From Rhodobacteraceae bacterium CG17_big_fil_post_rev_8_21_14_2_50_63_15 (GTDB lineage: Bacteria > Pseudomonadota > Alphaproteobacteria > Rhodobacterales > Rhodobacteraceae), in the NCBI GenBank assembly GCA_002783205.1, contig PFEY01000029.1:247-57710 (forward strand): a DNA stretch of 57,464 bases. Direction: 5' to 3'. The translations under genes and the position numbers were made by a program. How positions within the stretch are numbered: the first letter of the stretch is position 1; every line of letters begins with the position of its first letter. The notes beneath the pieces were generated by a model that was given only the letters and a program-made list of their open reading frames with translations, was not told the origin of the DNA and made no database searches. Below, piece by piece: positions 1-8,087 of the stretch.

Positions 1-974
1 CGCCCCAGAGAGGCCTTGGAATAGGGGCCGTGCGTCTCGCCCCCTTCGGCGATGTGCCAGACATGTTCGATGGGGGGCGGGGGCGGGGTCTGTGTTGGCG
101 CCGGGCGTGCGCCCCAGGGACCCTGTTCGGCCATCTGTCTTGCCATCGACATGCCCATGCCCATGCCCAGACCCGCGCCGATGCCGCCACCGCCCGAGGG
201 GTTCTTGGCCGCCGCCGTCATTGCCTCGGCGGTTGAATATTGGGTAAAGCGGCCCAGATCTCCTGCGATGCCCATCGACGTGCGCTTGTCCAGGGCGGCT
301 TCGACCTCGGGGGGAAGCGAGATGTTCTCGATGTAGAACTCTGGGATGGTAAGACCGTATTCAGCCACCACGGCGGTGATCTCGCCCGCCACGAGCTTGC
401 CTAGATCGGTGGTGTTGGCCGCCATGTCCAGAACCGGGATGCCCGATCCGGCGATGATGCGCGAGAACGCCTGCACGATGATGTTGCGGATCTGGAAGCT
501 GATCTCGTCCATGGTGAATTCGCCGTCCGTGCCGACGATCTCGGAGAGGAATTTCGCGGGATCGGAGACGCGGGTCGTATAGGTGCCGAAGGCGCGGATC
601 CGGGTTGGACCGAACTCCGGGTCGCGCAAGATGATCGGGTTCTTGGTGCCCCATTTCAGATCTGTGAACCTGGTGGTCGCGACGAAATAGATCTCCGATT
701 TGAAGGGCGAGCGAAAGCCGTGATCCCAGTGCTGGAGCGTGGTCAGAATGGGCATGTTGTTGGTCTCGAGCATGTAGAGACCGGGGGTAAAGACATCGGC
801 TAGTTGTCCCTCGTGCACGAACACCGCCGCCTGCCCCTCGCGCACGGTGAGCTTGGCACCGTATTTGATCTCGTGGCCCTCGCGCTCGAAGCGCCAGACC
901 ATGGTGTCGCGGGTGTCGTCGGTCCAGTGGATGACGTCGATGAACTGGCCGGAGAGGAAATCGAAGATGGGCAT
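1..974 (-). CDS. SPFH-domain protein with C-terminal GYF-like domain (partial)
   Basis: The visible 324 residues begin MPIFDFLSGQF and continue as an SPFH/band-7 fold (roughly residues 20-220) of the 'virion core protein'/YdjI type. A Gly/Met-rich stretch (about 260-285) and a proline run follow, then the start of a GYF-like domain (W-H-I-A-E-G-G then G-P-Y) before the window edge cuts the C-terminus. The start is set by an AGGAG about 8 bases upstream. SPFH proteins scaffold membrane microdomains; the Bacillus YdjI relative recruits PspA under envelope stress (family knowledge). It is the last visible gene of the telA operon, 25 bases after the DUF2927 lipoprotein gene. No transmembrane segment is visible, so membrane attachment would be peripheral. 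Confidence 0.82.
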   Translation of the reverse strand, partial: MPIFDFLSGQFIDVIHWTDDTRDTMVWRFEREGHEIKYGAKLTVREGQAAVFVHEGQLADVFTPGLYMLETNNMPILTTLQHWDHGFRSPFKSEIYFVATTRFTDLKWGTKNPIILRDPEFGPTRIRAFGTYTTRVSDPAKFLSEIVGTDGEFTMDEISFQIRNIIVQAFSRIIAGSGIPVLDMAANTTDLGKLVAGEITAVVAEYGLTIPEFYIENISLPPEVEAALDKRTSMGIAGDLGRFTQYSTAEAMTAAAKNPSGGGGIGAGLGMGMGMSMARQMAEQGPWGARPAPTQTPPPPPIEHVWHIAEGGETHGPYSKASLG

Positions 975-999
975 CTGGAAAACTCCTGTGATCGGGATG

Positions 1000-1944
1000 T
1001 CAGACCGGCCCGCCTGCCCGCGCCGCGAGCAGGCGGCGCAGGATCGGACGGGCCTCGTCGGGGGTCATGCCGGGGCTGAGGGCGGGGTTATAGAGCAGGC
1101 GCAAGAGGATTTCGTCATGGCTGGTCAGGAGCGCGAACTCGTCATCATCGTTGAAGATCGAGGGCCGCGCCTCGGGGCTGTCATCGGCAAGGCCGAGGCC
1201 CTGGGCCAGTTCCTCATGCACGCAGGACTGGCGCAACAGCGGGGGGTGTTCGGCCCGGATGAGCGCAACGGCGCGGCGATAGGCGTGATCATTGCCTTCG
1301 CCCGAAAACGCCACCACAAGGCAATGGATCGAACGCGGCATGGTGCGGAAGATCGCAAGCGTATTCTCGCCAATATTGGGGACAATCTGGCGAATTCTGA
1401 CAGGAATCGCGTCGCGGTCATCCTCTCCCATGAAGAGCACGTGGAAATTGGGGTTTGTGTCACTTAAGGTGATCGGATGGCGCGTGATCCGCGCCAGACG
1501 CGCGACATAATCAGCCACAGTGCGGCGATCGTCAGCACGCTGTGCCTCGGGCACGGAAGCCCCGAATTCGACGCTCAGGCGCACCGGTTCCTGCCATTTT
1601 CGCAACCTGCCCGCGCGGCCCGCAGACGGCCGAAACCCGCCCCCGGACGCATATTCGTCATAGAATACGATCTGCTCGAAATTGCGCAGGAGGTCCGTTT
1701 CGTCGTAGGGCGTGTCTGGCCCGCCGCCATCAGTCCGCAAGAGGCCACGGGCAAGAAGATCGGCCTCAAGCGTTGCATAATAGCCAGCGAGGGCTTGGCT
1801 GACCGCCGAGGGGGCGTTGGATGCGGGTTGATCAACATGCTGCGCCTCAAGGCCCGGACCGAGGGGTGCTTTAGCCATGTCACACGCGGCCAGCGCCGCA
1901 AGACCCAGCCCGAAAAGCCCCATCGTCAACCTGCCTGAGCGCAT
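1000..1944 (-). CDS. DUF2927 family lipoprotein
   Basis: The 314-residue product starts MRSGRLTMGLFGLGLAALAA followed by Cys, a lipoprotein signal peptide with lipobox L-A-A-C, so it is probably anchored in the envelope. The conserved DUF2927 core holds C-V-H-E-E-L-A-Q-G-L-G-L, which resembles a zinc-metallopeptidase helix whose second His is Gln, then I-F-N-D-D-D-E-F and a Leu-rich R-L-L-Y-N-P segment. Function is unknown; the motif suggests a zincin-like fold that may have lost catalysis (inference). The ATG at 1944 lies 7 bases after the telA stop. A longer in-frame start upstream would overlap telA and lacks the signal peptide, so it was rejected. Confidence 0.8.
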   Translation of the reverse strand: MRSGRLTMGLFGLGLAALAACDMAKAPLGPGLEAQHVDQPASNAPSAVSQALAGYYATLEADLLARGLLRTDGGGPDTPYDETDLLRNFEQIVFYDEYASGGGFRPSAGRAGRLRKWQEPVRLSVEFGASVPEAQRADDRRTVADYVARLARITRHPITLSDTNPNFHVLFMGEDDRDAIPVRIRQIVPNIGENTLAIFRTMPRSIHCLVVAFSGEGNDHAYRRAVALIRAEHPPLLRQSCVHEELAQGLGLADDSPEARPSIFNDDDEFALLTSHDEILLRLLYNPALSPGMTPDEARPILRRLLAARAGGPV

Positions 1945-1951
1945 GGCGGCA

Positions 1952-3151
1952 TCAGCCTCGCGGCACGGCCGTACCCGCGTTTTCGCCAACCCTATCGCGT
2001 CGCGCCTTGGCCGATGCCAGCGTGTCGCGCAATTCGGCCTCCATCTTCTTGAGCTCCTCCTCTGCTTTGGCGCGCTTGGCCTTGCCGTCGTCGGCAATCT
2101 GAAGGCTTTCCTGAATGGTGCCGATGAGATCGGCATTGGCCTGTTTCACCGCCTCGATGTCGAACACGCCGCGCTCCATTTCCTGACGGATCATCTTGTT
2201 GCTCTCGCGCAGGTTCTTGGCGTTGGCGGTCAACAGTTCGTTGGTGAGGTCATTGGCGTCACGCACCGCTGCCGCTGCCTCGGCAGAGCGCTGAATCGTC
2301 ACCGCCTGGGCCAGTTGGGTTTCCCAGAGAGGCACCGTATTCACAAGGGTCGAGTTGATCTTGGTCACGAGGCTCTTGTCATTTTCCTGCACCAGCCGGA
2401 TCGAAGGCAGCGACTGCATTGTCACCTGACGGGTGAGTTTGAGATCATGCACCCGGCGTTCGAGATCGTCGCGCGCGGCGCGGAGATCGCGCAATTCCTG
2501 TGCTTTCATCACCTGTGCGGCCTCGGGTGCGGCCTGCACGGCCGCCTCGGCGGCGGGAATGTCCGTGCTGTCCAGATCCTTCAGCTTGGCCTCGCCCGCG
2601 GCGATGTAGAGCGCCAACTCGTCGTAGAAGGCGAGCGTCTTTTCATACAGCATGTCGAGCGACTTTATGTCCTTCAGGAGCGTGTGCTCATGCACCAGAA
2701 GATCGTCGGTAATCTTGTCGATCTGGCCCTGCACCTGCTCGAACCGAGCGGTGAATTTGGCAAAGGGCGCGGCGCGGCCCAAAAGTTTCTCCCACCAGGA
2801 CCGTTCGCGACGCACGTCGAGTTCGGAGACGGCAAAGCCCCGGATGGTGGTCACGATTCCGCGCAGGCTGTCGCCCGCAGGCCCGACATCCTTGTTGCGC
2901 ACGCCTTGCAGCATGGCCTGCGAGATTTCCTGCAATTCAGCCTGTGCCGCGGACCCGAAGGACACGATGGACTGGGTGTCACCCATGTCGATTTCAGCCA
3001 TGCGGCGGGTGATTTCCGCGCTTTGGGCCGTATCGGCCTGTTCAAGCGGCACGATGGCATTGGCCTCGGACGGTGCGGGCAGGATGGCCCGGCTGACGGC
3101 CTCGACTTCGGCAAGAACGGCTTCGGCCTTGTGGCGGGTGGTCTCTGACAT
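1952..3151 (-). CDS. telA: Toxic anion resistance protein, TelA family
   Basis: The 399-residue protein matches the TelA/KlaA family. It is mostly helical, with conserved blocks such as S-I-V-S-F-G-S-A-A-Q, W-W-E-K-L-L-G-R and L-D-M-L-Y-E-K-T near the middle and a charged coiled-coil C-terminus. TelA proteins are linked to resistance to tellurite and other toxic anions and to some antimicrobials; the mechanism is not settled and action at the cytoplasmic membrane is presumed. It lies 13 bases after the xpaC-like gene and 7 before the DUF2927 gene, the usual xpaC-telA pairing. Length and start look complete. Confidence 0.9.
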   Translation of the reverse strand: MSETTRHKAEAVLAEVEAVSRAILPAPSEANAIVPLEQADTAQSAEITRRMAEIDMGDTQSIVSFGSAAQAELQEISQAMLQGVRNKDVGPAGDSLRGIVTTIRGFAVSELDVRRERSWWEKLLGRAAPFAKFTARFEQVQGQIDKITDDLLVHEHTLLKDIKSLDMLYEKTLAFYDELALYIAAGEAKLKDLDSTDIPAAEAAVQAAPEAAQVMKAQELRDLRAARDDLERRVHDLKLTRQVTMQSLPSIRLVQENDKSLVTKINSTLVNTVPLWETQLAQAVTIQRSAEAAAAVRDANDLTNELLTANAKNLRESNKMIRQEMERGVFDIEAVKQANADLIGTIQESLQIADDGKAKRAKAEEELKKMEAELRDTLASAKARRDRVGENAGTAVPRG

Positions 3152-3164
3152 GGAGTTGGTCCCT

Positions 3165-4067
3165 TTACGCTAAATCTCTGGTTTCAAGATGGACGCCCTC
3201 TCGCTCGAGCCGGTCGCGCAGCACCTCGATCTCGATATCGAGATCGGTTGTGCTGTCGGCCATGAGCGCGCGGGTCTTGGCGGTGAAATTCTGTTCGAGA
3301 TCGGCGAGCAGCGCGAGGTATTTGTCGCGCGCCTGCGGATTGGGGGCGCGGGCATGAAGATCGGCAAACTTGATGGTCGCGTCGCGTGCGCCCATCAGAT
3401 AGACGCCGAGATACTTGCGCGCCGCGGTAAGATCGCGCGGGTCATCTTCGACGGTGCGCAGCATGTCGCGCACGGTGCTCTGAAGCCGTTCAAGCCGAGC
3501 CTCTGCTTGACGGTCGCCGGCGCGCTTGATGGCATCTGTCATGGCCTTTAGATAGCCCTCAGCCTGATCCACGACGCGCGCCACCCGATCGCTCTGAAAG
3601 CTGTCGACGCCCTCCATCCCCTTGTCCTTGAGCGGGTCGAGGCCAAAGGCAAATCCGTGCAGCGCAGTCCCCAAGACTGCGTAAATCAGTGGCGCGGCGC
3701 TCACGCCACTGGTGGCAAGACCCGCGACCCCGAGGCCGAGGCCGGTGAGCAACGAGGCAAACATCTTGCGTGGGATGGCGGGACGGCGGGCGATCTTGCG
3801 GGCCTCATAGGCCTCTTGTGCCAGAATCCCCTCGCGGGTGAGCCACGCAGCAAGCAGGAGCGCACCGAGTGCCGTCAGGTTCAGGGCCAACTCGGTTGGA
3901 CCGGATCCAAAGGCCCGCGCTGCCAGAGGCAAAGGCGCAAAAAACAGAAGGTTAACCCGTCCGCCAGCGCGGGTGCGCCGCGCGCCGCGAAAGCTGCCGC
4001 GCTCGCTAGGGGTTTGGGGTGGGCGACCTTCCTCGGGGCTGAACTTGCCGCCGTAGCGCTTTGACAT
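3165..4067 (-). CDS. xpaC: XpaC-family membrane protein (5-bromo-4-chloroindolyl phosphate hydrolysis family)
   Basis: The 300-residue protein has a charged N-terminus (MSKRYGGKFSPEEG), two or three hydrophobic segments between about residues 35 and 140, and a soluble helical C-terminal domain typical of XpaC. The family name comes from a Bacillus phenotype; the biochemical role is unknown. XpaC is regularly paired with TelA, as here. The ATG at 4067 shares its A with the stop of the upstream 27-codon gene (TGATG), implying translational coupling. A GTG codon directly before the ATG is a possible alternative start. Confidence 0.82.
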   Translation of the reverse strand: MSKRYGGKFSPEEGRPPQTPSERGSFRGARRTRAGGRVNLLFFAPLPLAARAFGSGPTELALNLTALGALLLAAWLTREGILAQEAYEARKIARRPAIPRKMFASLLTGLGLGVAGLATSGVSAAPLIYAVLGTALHGFAFGLDPLKDKGMEGVDSFQSDRVARVVDQAEGYLKAMTDAIKRAGDRQAEARLERLQSTVRDMLRTVEDDPRDLTAARKYLGVYLMGARDATIKFADLHARAPNPQARDKYLALLADLEQNFTAKTRALMADSTTDLDIEIEVLRDRLEREGVHLETRDLA

Positions 4068-4150
4068 CACACGCCCCCTGCGGCAGCGACAAAGAAAATC
4101 AGCGCCACCAACAGAAGAAACGAGAGTTTCTGGAGTCCGGTTTCGCTCAT
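4067..4150 (-). CDS. Small 27-residue membrane protein leading the xpaC-telA operon
   Basis: ATG at 4150 opens a 27-codon frame: MSETGLQKLS, then the hydrophobic FLLLVALIFFVAAA, then G-G-V. This is a single transmembrane helix with a short cytoplasmic head. Its TGA overlaps the xpaC ATG (TGATG), and a GGGGGC purine-rich stretch lies just upstream of its own ATG. The hydrophobic pattern and coupling argue for a real gene. It may be a small partner or sensor for the XpaC/TelA membrane complex (inference). Confidence 0.6.
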   Translation of the reverse strand: MSETGLQKLSFLLLVALIFFVAAAGGV

Positions 4151-4264
4151 GCTGCCCCCGAGGCTTTCAAACTTCGCGGTTAACTTAGGTCATGCATGGC
4201 AGCCTTGCTAGGGGGAAGATTCAAGGCTTGGCCACATTCCCAACCCGTCGGGTGAGCCAGACCA
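4151..4264 (-). promoter_or_regulatory. Intergenic leader ahead of the xpaC-telA operon
   Basis: This 114-base gap separates the GntR gene stop from the small membrane protein start, with both genes on the minus strand. It contains an AT-richer stretch (reverse-strand AAGTTAACC) but no confident -35/-10 pair. The operon promoter probably lies here, or transcription may read through from the GntR gene. Confidence 0.35.
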
Positions 4265-4993
4265 TCAGGATTTGGCGCGCGCGGCCATGACATCGCGACC
4301 AAGCACGAGGGTATAGGCCTCGAGCGCCGTCAGCGCGTCTTCGGCTGCTTCGGCATCGTGCCGCTCCAGGCCGTCCGCGATGCGGATATGCAGGCCCACG
4401 ATGGCCTCGCGCGAGCGGGCGGTGAAGGTGATCATGTTCATCAGGGGTTGCATCGCCTCGACCGCGCCCGCGAGCTGGTAAGACAGCACCGGGTTGCCCG
4501 CACTGTCCACCAAGGCGCGATGATAGGCCACGTCAGAGGCGCAGAAGGACTCGTCTGACAGGCCCGGTTGGCTCTGGCGATGAATTTCGGCGCGCATGGT
4601 GGCGAGCGTATCGGGCGTTCGGCGCCGGGCGGCAAGCTGTGTGCAAGCACGCTCCAGAGCATAGCGTGCCTCGCAGGCGACGTCGAAGCTGATGGCATTC
4701 ATCGACAGGAGAAGCGTTGCGGTGGTGATCTGCTGCCCATAGGCCTCGGGATAGCTGAGGCGGTTGACAAAGGCCCCGCCATTGGCCCCGCGCTGCGTGC
4801 GGATGAGCGCCTGCGCGGCGAGCCGCTTCAGGCCTTCGCGCACGGTGGGGCGGGAGACCGCGAAGTGATCGGCGAGTTCTGCCTCGGAGGGCAACCGCGC
4901 ATCGACAATGAGCCGCCCCGCGACGATCTCTTCGCGGATCGCCTCTGCGATCTGGGCCGAGAGATCGGCCTTGTTGTCCGGGTCAATTTTCAT
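4265..4993 (-). CDS. GntR/FadR-family transcriptional regulator (FCD domain)
   Basis: The 242-residue protein has an N-terminal winged helix (residues about 10-75, including R-L-P-S-E-A-E-L-A and S-R-P-T-V-R-E-G-L-K-R-L) followed by a helical FCD ligand-binding domain. That domain carries the Asp/His pattern D-V-A-Y-H-R-A-L-V and a later H-I-R-I-A-D-G, typical of metal-assisted carboxylate binding. It is transcribed divergently from the DUF2182-DUF1326-DinB-dmdA genes across about 60 bases that contain palindromes. The likely role is a metabolite-responsive repressor of that operon and of itself (inference). The ligand is unknown; a DMSP-derived acid is a reasonable guess. Confidence 0.85.
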   Translation of the reverse strand: MKIDPDNKADLSAQIAEAIREEIVAGRLIVDARLPSEAELADHFAVSRPTVREGLKRLAAQALIRTQRGANGGAFVNRLSYPEAYGQQITTATLLLSMNAISFDVACEARYALERACTQLAARRRTPDTLATMRAEIHRQSQPGLSDESFCASDVAYHRALVDSAGNPVLSYQLAGAVEAMQPLMNMITFTARSREAIVGLHIRIADGLERHDAEAAEDALTALEAYTLVLGRDVMAARAKS

Positions 4994-5026
4994 TTGTCTT
5001 ACATTTAAATGTCTGACAATTTAAAT
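4994..5026. promoter_or_regulatory. Divergent operator/promoter with FadR-type palindromes
   Basis: The gap between the GntR gene and the DUF2182 gene holds a perfect 12-base palindrome ACATTTAAATGT (5001-5012), the near-palindrome TGTC-T-GACA (5010-5018), and a second ATTTAAAT (5019-5026). GT-N3-AC half-sites are characteristic of FadR-subfamily GntR operators. The AT-rich cores probably also hold the divergent -10 elements. The assignment to the adjacent GntR protein is by position. Confidence 0.55.
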
Positions 5027-5054
5027 GCAAGAGGTGAGTCGCGGGAGGCGCACA

Positions 5055-5813
5055 ATGATTGCGGCGCAGGTCAGGCGGATGGGCGGGGGGCACTGGCTGG
5101 TGCTGTTTGGCCTTATCCTCGGCGCCTGGGGGTTGCTTTATGCGATGGCGCTGCCGCAAGATCTGCGTGATGGCGCGGTGCTCTATGGTGCGGATTTCCT
5201 GCAAAGTCTATGTATTCTGACGCCTGATGCTGCCGGGCTCGGGCGCATAATCCTGATGTGGGCGCTGATGTCTGCGGCGATGATGGCACCCACCGCGCTG
5301 CCTGCCTTTGCGACCTACGAGGAGCTGAGCCATACTGGCGACACGCGGTTTGGCGCGCTGGTGGCGGGGTATCTCGGCGTTTGGCTGGGGTTTTCGGTGA
5401 TCGCGGCGGGCGCGCAGATGGCGCTCTTTCAGGCGGGGTTGCTGACAGCCTTTGGCGACAGCCGCTCTGGTGTGCTGTCGGCGGTTTTGCTGGCCGTGGC
5501 GGGGGTCTATCAGTTCAGCGCTGTGAAAGAGGCATGCCTGTCGAACTGCCGCCGCCCGCTGTCGTTCTTCATGCAGCATTGGGATGAGGGCGCGCTGCGC
5601 AACGGGGTGCGGCTGGGGCTGGTGTGCCTGGGCTGTTGCTGGGCGCTGATGGCGCTGGCTTTTGTTGGAGGCGTGATGAACCTCGCCTTCATGGGGCTGG
5701 CGACGGTGATCATGGTTCTTGAGAAACTGCCCGATCTGGGGCGCTGGCTGACACGGCCCTTGGGGGCTGCGCTGCTGGGGGCGTCGGTCTGGATTCTGTT
5801 CACGACGATCTGA
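5055..5813 (+). CDS. DUF2182 integral membrane protein
   Basis: The 252-residue protein has about six to seven hydrophobic helices and the DUF2182 hallmark W-A-L-M-S-A-A-M-M-A-P-T-A-L-P. It also carries Y-Q-F-S-A-V-K-E-A-C-L-S-N-C-R-R-P and L-G-C-C-W-A-L-M, with Cys residues that could bind metal. The family is annotated as predicted metal-binding membrane proteins and often pairs with DUF1326, as here (16 bases apart). The ATG at 5055 is chosen because GGGAGG (5043-5048) sits at good spacing; an in-frame ATG at 5025 falls inside the operator palindrome and has no ribosome site. Function is otherwise unknown. Confidence 0.85.
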   Translation: MIAAQVRRMGGGHWLVLFGLILGAWGLLYAMALPQDLRDGAVLYGADFLQSLCILTPDAAGLGRIILMWALMSAAMMAPTALPAFATYEELSHTGDTRFGALVAGYLGVWLGFSVIAAGAQMALFQAGLLTAFGDSRSGVLSAVLLAVAGVYQFSAVKEACLSNCRRPLSFFMQHWDEGALRNGVRLGLVCLGCCWALMALAFVGGVMNLAFMGLATVIMVLEKLPDLGRWLTRPLGAALLGASVWILFTTI

Positions 5814-5829
5814 GAGAGGAGACCGGGAA

Positions 5830-6459
5830 ATGGCTTTGGATACGGTGGGCACGGTGCCCTGGGCGATCAAGGGGGAGCTGATCCTCAACTGTAACTGCAC
5901 GGTGTTCTGCCCCTGCGTGGTGAGCTTGGGCAAGCACGCGCCGACCGAAGGATACTGTCAGGCCTGGTCGGGGGTGCGCATCGACGAGGGTTTTTACGGC
6001 GACGAGGATCTGTCGGGCCTCAACGTCGGTCTGATGCTGGAAATCCCCGGCCTGATGGCGCGCGGCAACTGGAAGGCGGCGGCCTTCATCGACGAGCGCG
6101 CGAATGAGGCCGCTTATGACGCCTTGGTCAATATTTTCAGCGGCAAGGCGCGCGGCACCACGGGCCTCTTTGGCGTGCTGGTCAGCGAGTTTCTGGGCGC
6201 TGAGCGCGCGCCGGTCATTTTCGAGACCGAGGGCAATGCCCGCCGCCTGATGGTGGGCAAGAAGATCCAGGGCGAAGTGGTCCCGGTGCCGGGCCATGGC
6301 GGCCAGGATATTGTCGTGACCAATACCGAATACTGGATGGGGCCGGATATCACCGTCGCCACCGCCACCAAGGGCCGCGTGCGCGCCTTTGGCCGGGTCT
6401 GGGATTTCGACGGGCGCAGTGCGGAAATCTGCCAGATTGATTGGAAAGGTCCGCGCTGA
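5830..6459 (+). CDS. DUF1326 domain protein with Cys-rich metal-site motif
   Basis: The 209-residue soluble protein carries the family motif N-C-N-C-T-V-F-C-P-C at residues about 20-29, a compact four-Cys cluster likely to bind a metal or act in thiol chemistry. The rest is a beta-rich fold with no signal peptide. DUF1326 and DUF2182 co-occur in many proteobacteria; no function is established. Its TGA overlaps the ATG of the DinB gene (TGATG), so translation is probably coupled. The position between GntR and dmdA implies expression with DMSP metabolism. Confidence 0.85.
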   Translation: MALDTVGTVPWAIKGELILNCNCTVFCPCVVSLGKHAPTEGYCQAWSGVRIDEGFYGDEDLSGLNVGLMLEIPGLMARGNWKAAAFIDERANEAAYDALVNIFSGKARGTTGLFGVLVSEFLGAERAPVIFETEGNARRLMVGKKIQGEVVPVPGHGGQDIVVTNTEYWMGPDITVATATKGRVRAFGRVWDFDGRSAEICQIDWKGPR

Positions 6460-6974
6460 TGCTCTTGGCGGCGGATCATGTGCGCCTGATGGCGCGCTAC
6501 AATGCCTGGCAGAACGGGCAGATCATGCGCGCGGTGGATGGCGTGAGCCGCAAGCTGCTGACCGAGGATCACGGGGCCTTCTTTGGCTCGATCCTGGGCA
6601 CGCTCAATCATATTCTCTGGGCGGATCGGCTCTGGCTGCATCGCTTCGGGGCCAAGGTTGCGGCGCCCGAGGGCGGGATGGAGGCGAGCACCACGCTCAC
6701 CCCCACGGGGGCCGCATGGAGTGCGGAGCGGTTCGCCACCGATGGCGCGCTCCGCCTTTGGGCGCGTGATCTGCACAGCATTGACCTCACGGGCGACCTC
6801 AGATGGTTTTCCGCTGTCAAGGGCGCGGAGGTCAGCCGCCCGATGCCGCTGTGCGTGACGCATGTCTTCAACCACCAGACCCACCACCGGGGGCAGGTGC
6901 ATGCGATGCTGACGCGCGCGGGCTTGCCTGCGCCTGTAACTGATCTTGTTTTCATGCCCGAGAAGGCCCAATGA
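6459..6974 (+). CDS. DinB/YfiT-family metal-dependent protein
   Basis: The 171-residue protein is a four-helix-bundle DinB-like protein. The three metal ligands expected of the fold are visible: His in T-L-N-H-I-L-W-A-D and two in N-H-Q-T-H-H-R-G-Q-V. Relatives include thiol-dependent transferases (mycothiol, bacillithiol, glutathione types) and proteins of unknown function. The ATG at 6459 overlaps the DUF1326 stop; an in-frame TTG at 6441 was rejected because it lies inside DUF1326. Its own stop overlaps the dmdA start (ATGA). A thiol- or metal-linked role beside DMSP demethylation is conceivable but unproven. Confidence 0.82.
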   Translation: MLLAADHVRLMARYNAWQNGQIMRAVDGVSRKLLTEDHGAFFGSILGTLNHILWADRLWLHRFGAKVAAPEGGMEASTTLTPTGAAWSAERFATDGALRLWARDLHSIDLTGDLRWFSAVKGAEVSRPMPLCVTHVFNHQTHHRGQVHAMLTRAGLPAPVTDLVFMPEKAQ

Positions 6975-8083
6975 CCGCTCCGCTTCTGTCGCCGTCGCGC
7001 CGATTGCGCCGCACGCCTTTTTCCCAAGGGGTAGAGGCGGCGGGGGTCAAGGCCTATACGGTCTATAATCACATGCTCTTGCCGACGGTGTTTCGCTCTG
7101 TCGAGGAGGACTATCGCCATTTGAAAGAGGCGGTGCAGGTCTGGGACGTGGCCTGCGAGCGGCAGGTGGAATTGCGCGGGCCGGATGCGGGTCGTCTGAT
7201 GCAGATGCTGACGCCCCGCGACCTGCGCGGCATGACGCCGGGACAATGCTATTACGTGCCCATCGTCGATGAGACGGGCGGGATGCTCAACGATCCGGTG
7301 GCGGTGAAGCTGGCCGAGGATCGCTGGTGGATTTCGATCGCCGATAGCGACCTGCTCTATTGGGTCAAGGGGATTGCGCAGGGCTGGCGGCTGGATGTGC
7401 TGGTGGATGAGCCGGACGTGAGCCCGCTGGCGATTCAAGGCCCGCGGTCCGATGACCTGATGGCGGCGGTTTTTGGCGATGCGGTGCGCGAAATCCGGTT
7501 CTTCCGCTTTGGCGTGTTTGATTTTCAGGGGCGCGACATGGTGATCGCGCGCTCGGGCTATTCCAAGCAGGGCGGGTTCGAGATCTATGTCGAGGGCGGC
7601 GATATCGGCATGCCGCTCTGGAATGCGCTGATGGAGGCGGGGCGCGCATGGGACGTGCGCGCCGGATGCCCCAATCTGATCGAGCGGATCGAGGTTGGAT
7701 TGCTGAGCTATGGCAACGACATGACCGATGACAACACGCCGCATGAATGTGGGTTGGGAAAGTTCTGCAACACCCATACGGCGATAGGCTGTATCGGACG
7801 GGATGCGCTGCTAAGGGTGGCGCGGGACGGGCCGGTGAAGCAGATCCGGGCGATTGCAATCGAGGGTGCGCCGGTGCCACCCTGCACTGAATGGTGGCCG
7901 ATCCTGTCCGAGAGGAGCGATTGCGTGGGGCGGGTGAGTTCGGCTGTCTGGTCGCCGGATTTTCAGACCAACGTCTCGATCGGCATGGTACGGATGACCC
8001 ATTGGGAGGCCAGCACGGAACTTCGGGTGATGACGCCCGACGGCGCGCGCCGCGGGGTAGTGCAGAAAGGGTTCTGGGCCTGA
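6971..8083 (+). CDS. dmdA: Dimethylsulfoniopropionate demethylase DmdA
   Basis: The 370-residue protein belongs to the GcvT/aminomethyltransferase fold and has the N-terminus S-P-S-R-R-L-R-R-T-P-F plus V-Y-N-H-M-L-L-P-T that I recognise from roseobacter DmdA. Other blocks are W-D-V-A-C-E-R-Q-V-E-L-R-G-P-D-A and the late G-L-L-S-Y-G-N-D-M-T. DmdA transfers a methyl group from DMSP to tetrahydrofolate in the cytoplasm, giving methylmercaptopropionate. Immediate linkage to acuI, as in Ruegeria pomeroyi, supports the call over generic glycine-cleavage T protein. The start overlaps the DinB stop by 4 bases (ATGA), tying it to the upstream three-gene module. The dmdB, dmdC and dmdD genes are not in the window. 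Confidence 0.88.
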   Translation: MTAPLLSPSRRLRRTPFSQGVEAAGVKAYTVYNHMLLPTVFRSVEEDYRHLKEAVQVWDVACERQVELRGPDAGRLMQMLTPRDLRGMTPGQCYYVPIVDETGGMLNDPVAVKLAEDRWWISIADSDLLYWVKGIAQGWRLDVLVDEPDVSPLAIQGPRSDDLMAAVFGDAVREIRFFRFGVFDFQGRDMVIARSGYSKQGGFEIYVEGGDIGMPLWNALMEAGRAWDVRAGCPNLIERIEVGLLSYGNDMTDDNTPHECGLGKFCNTHTAIGCIGRDALLRVARDGPVKQIRAIAIEGAPVPPCTEWWPILSERSDCVGRVSSAVWSPDFQTNVSIGMVRMTHWEASTELRVMTPDGARRGVVQKGFWA

Positions 8084-8087
8084 GCGT

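Noticed and set aside
1877-3148. Long plus-strand open frame antisense to telA
   Set aside because: No domain, and the opposite strand encodes a clear TelA protein; high GC produces long antisense frames.
6971-8083. Calling this gene a glycine-cleavage T protein (gcvT)
   Set aside because: The N-terminal blocks and the acuI neighbour fit DmdA; no gcvH or gcvP is nearby.
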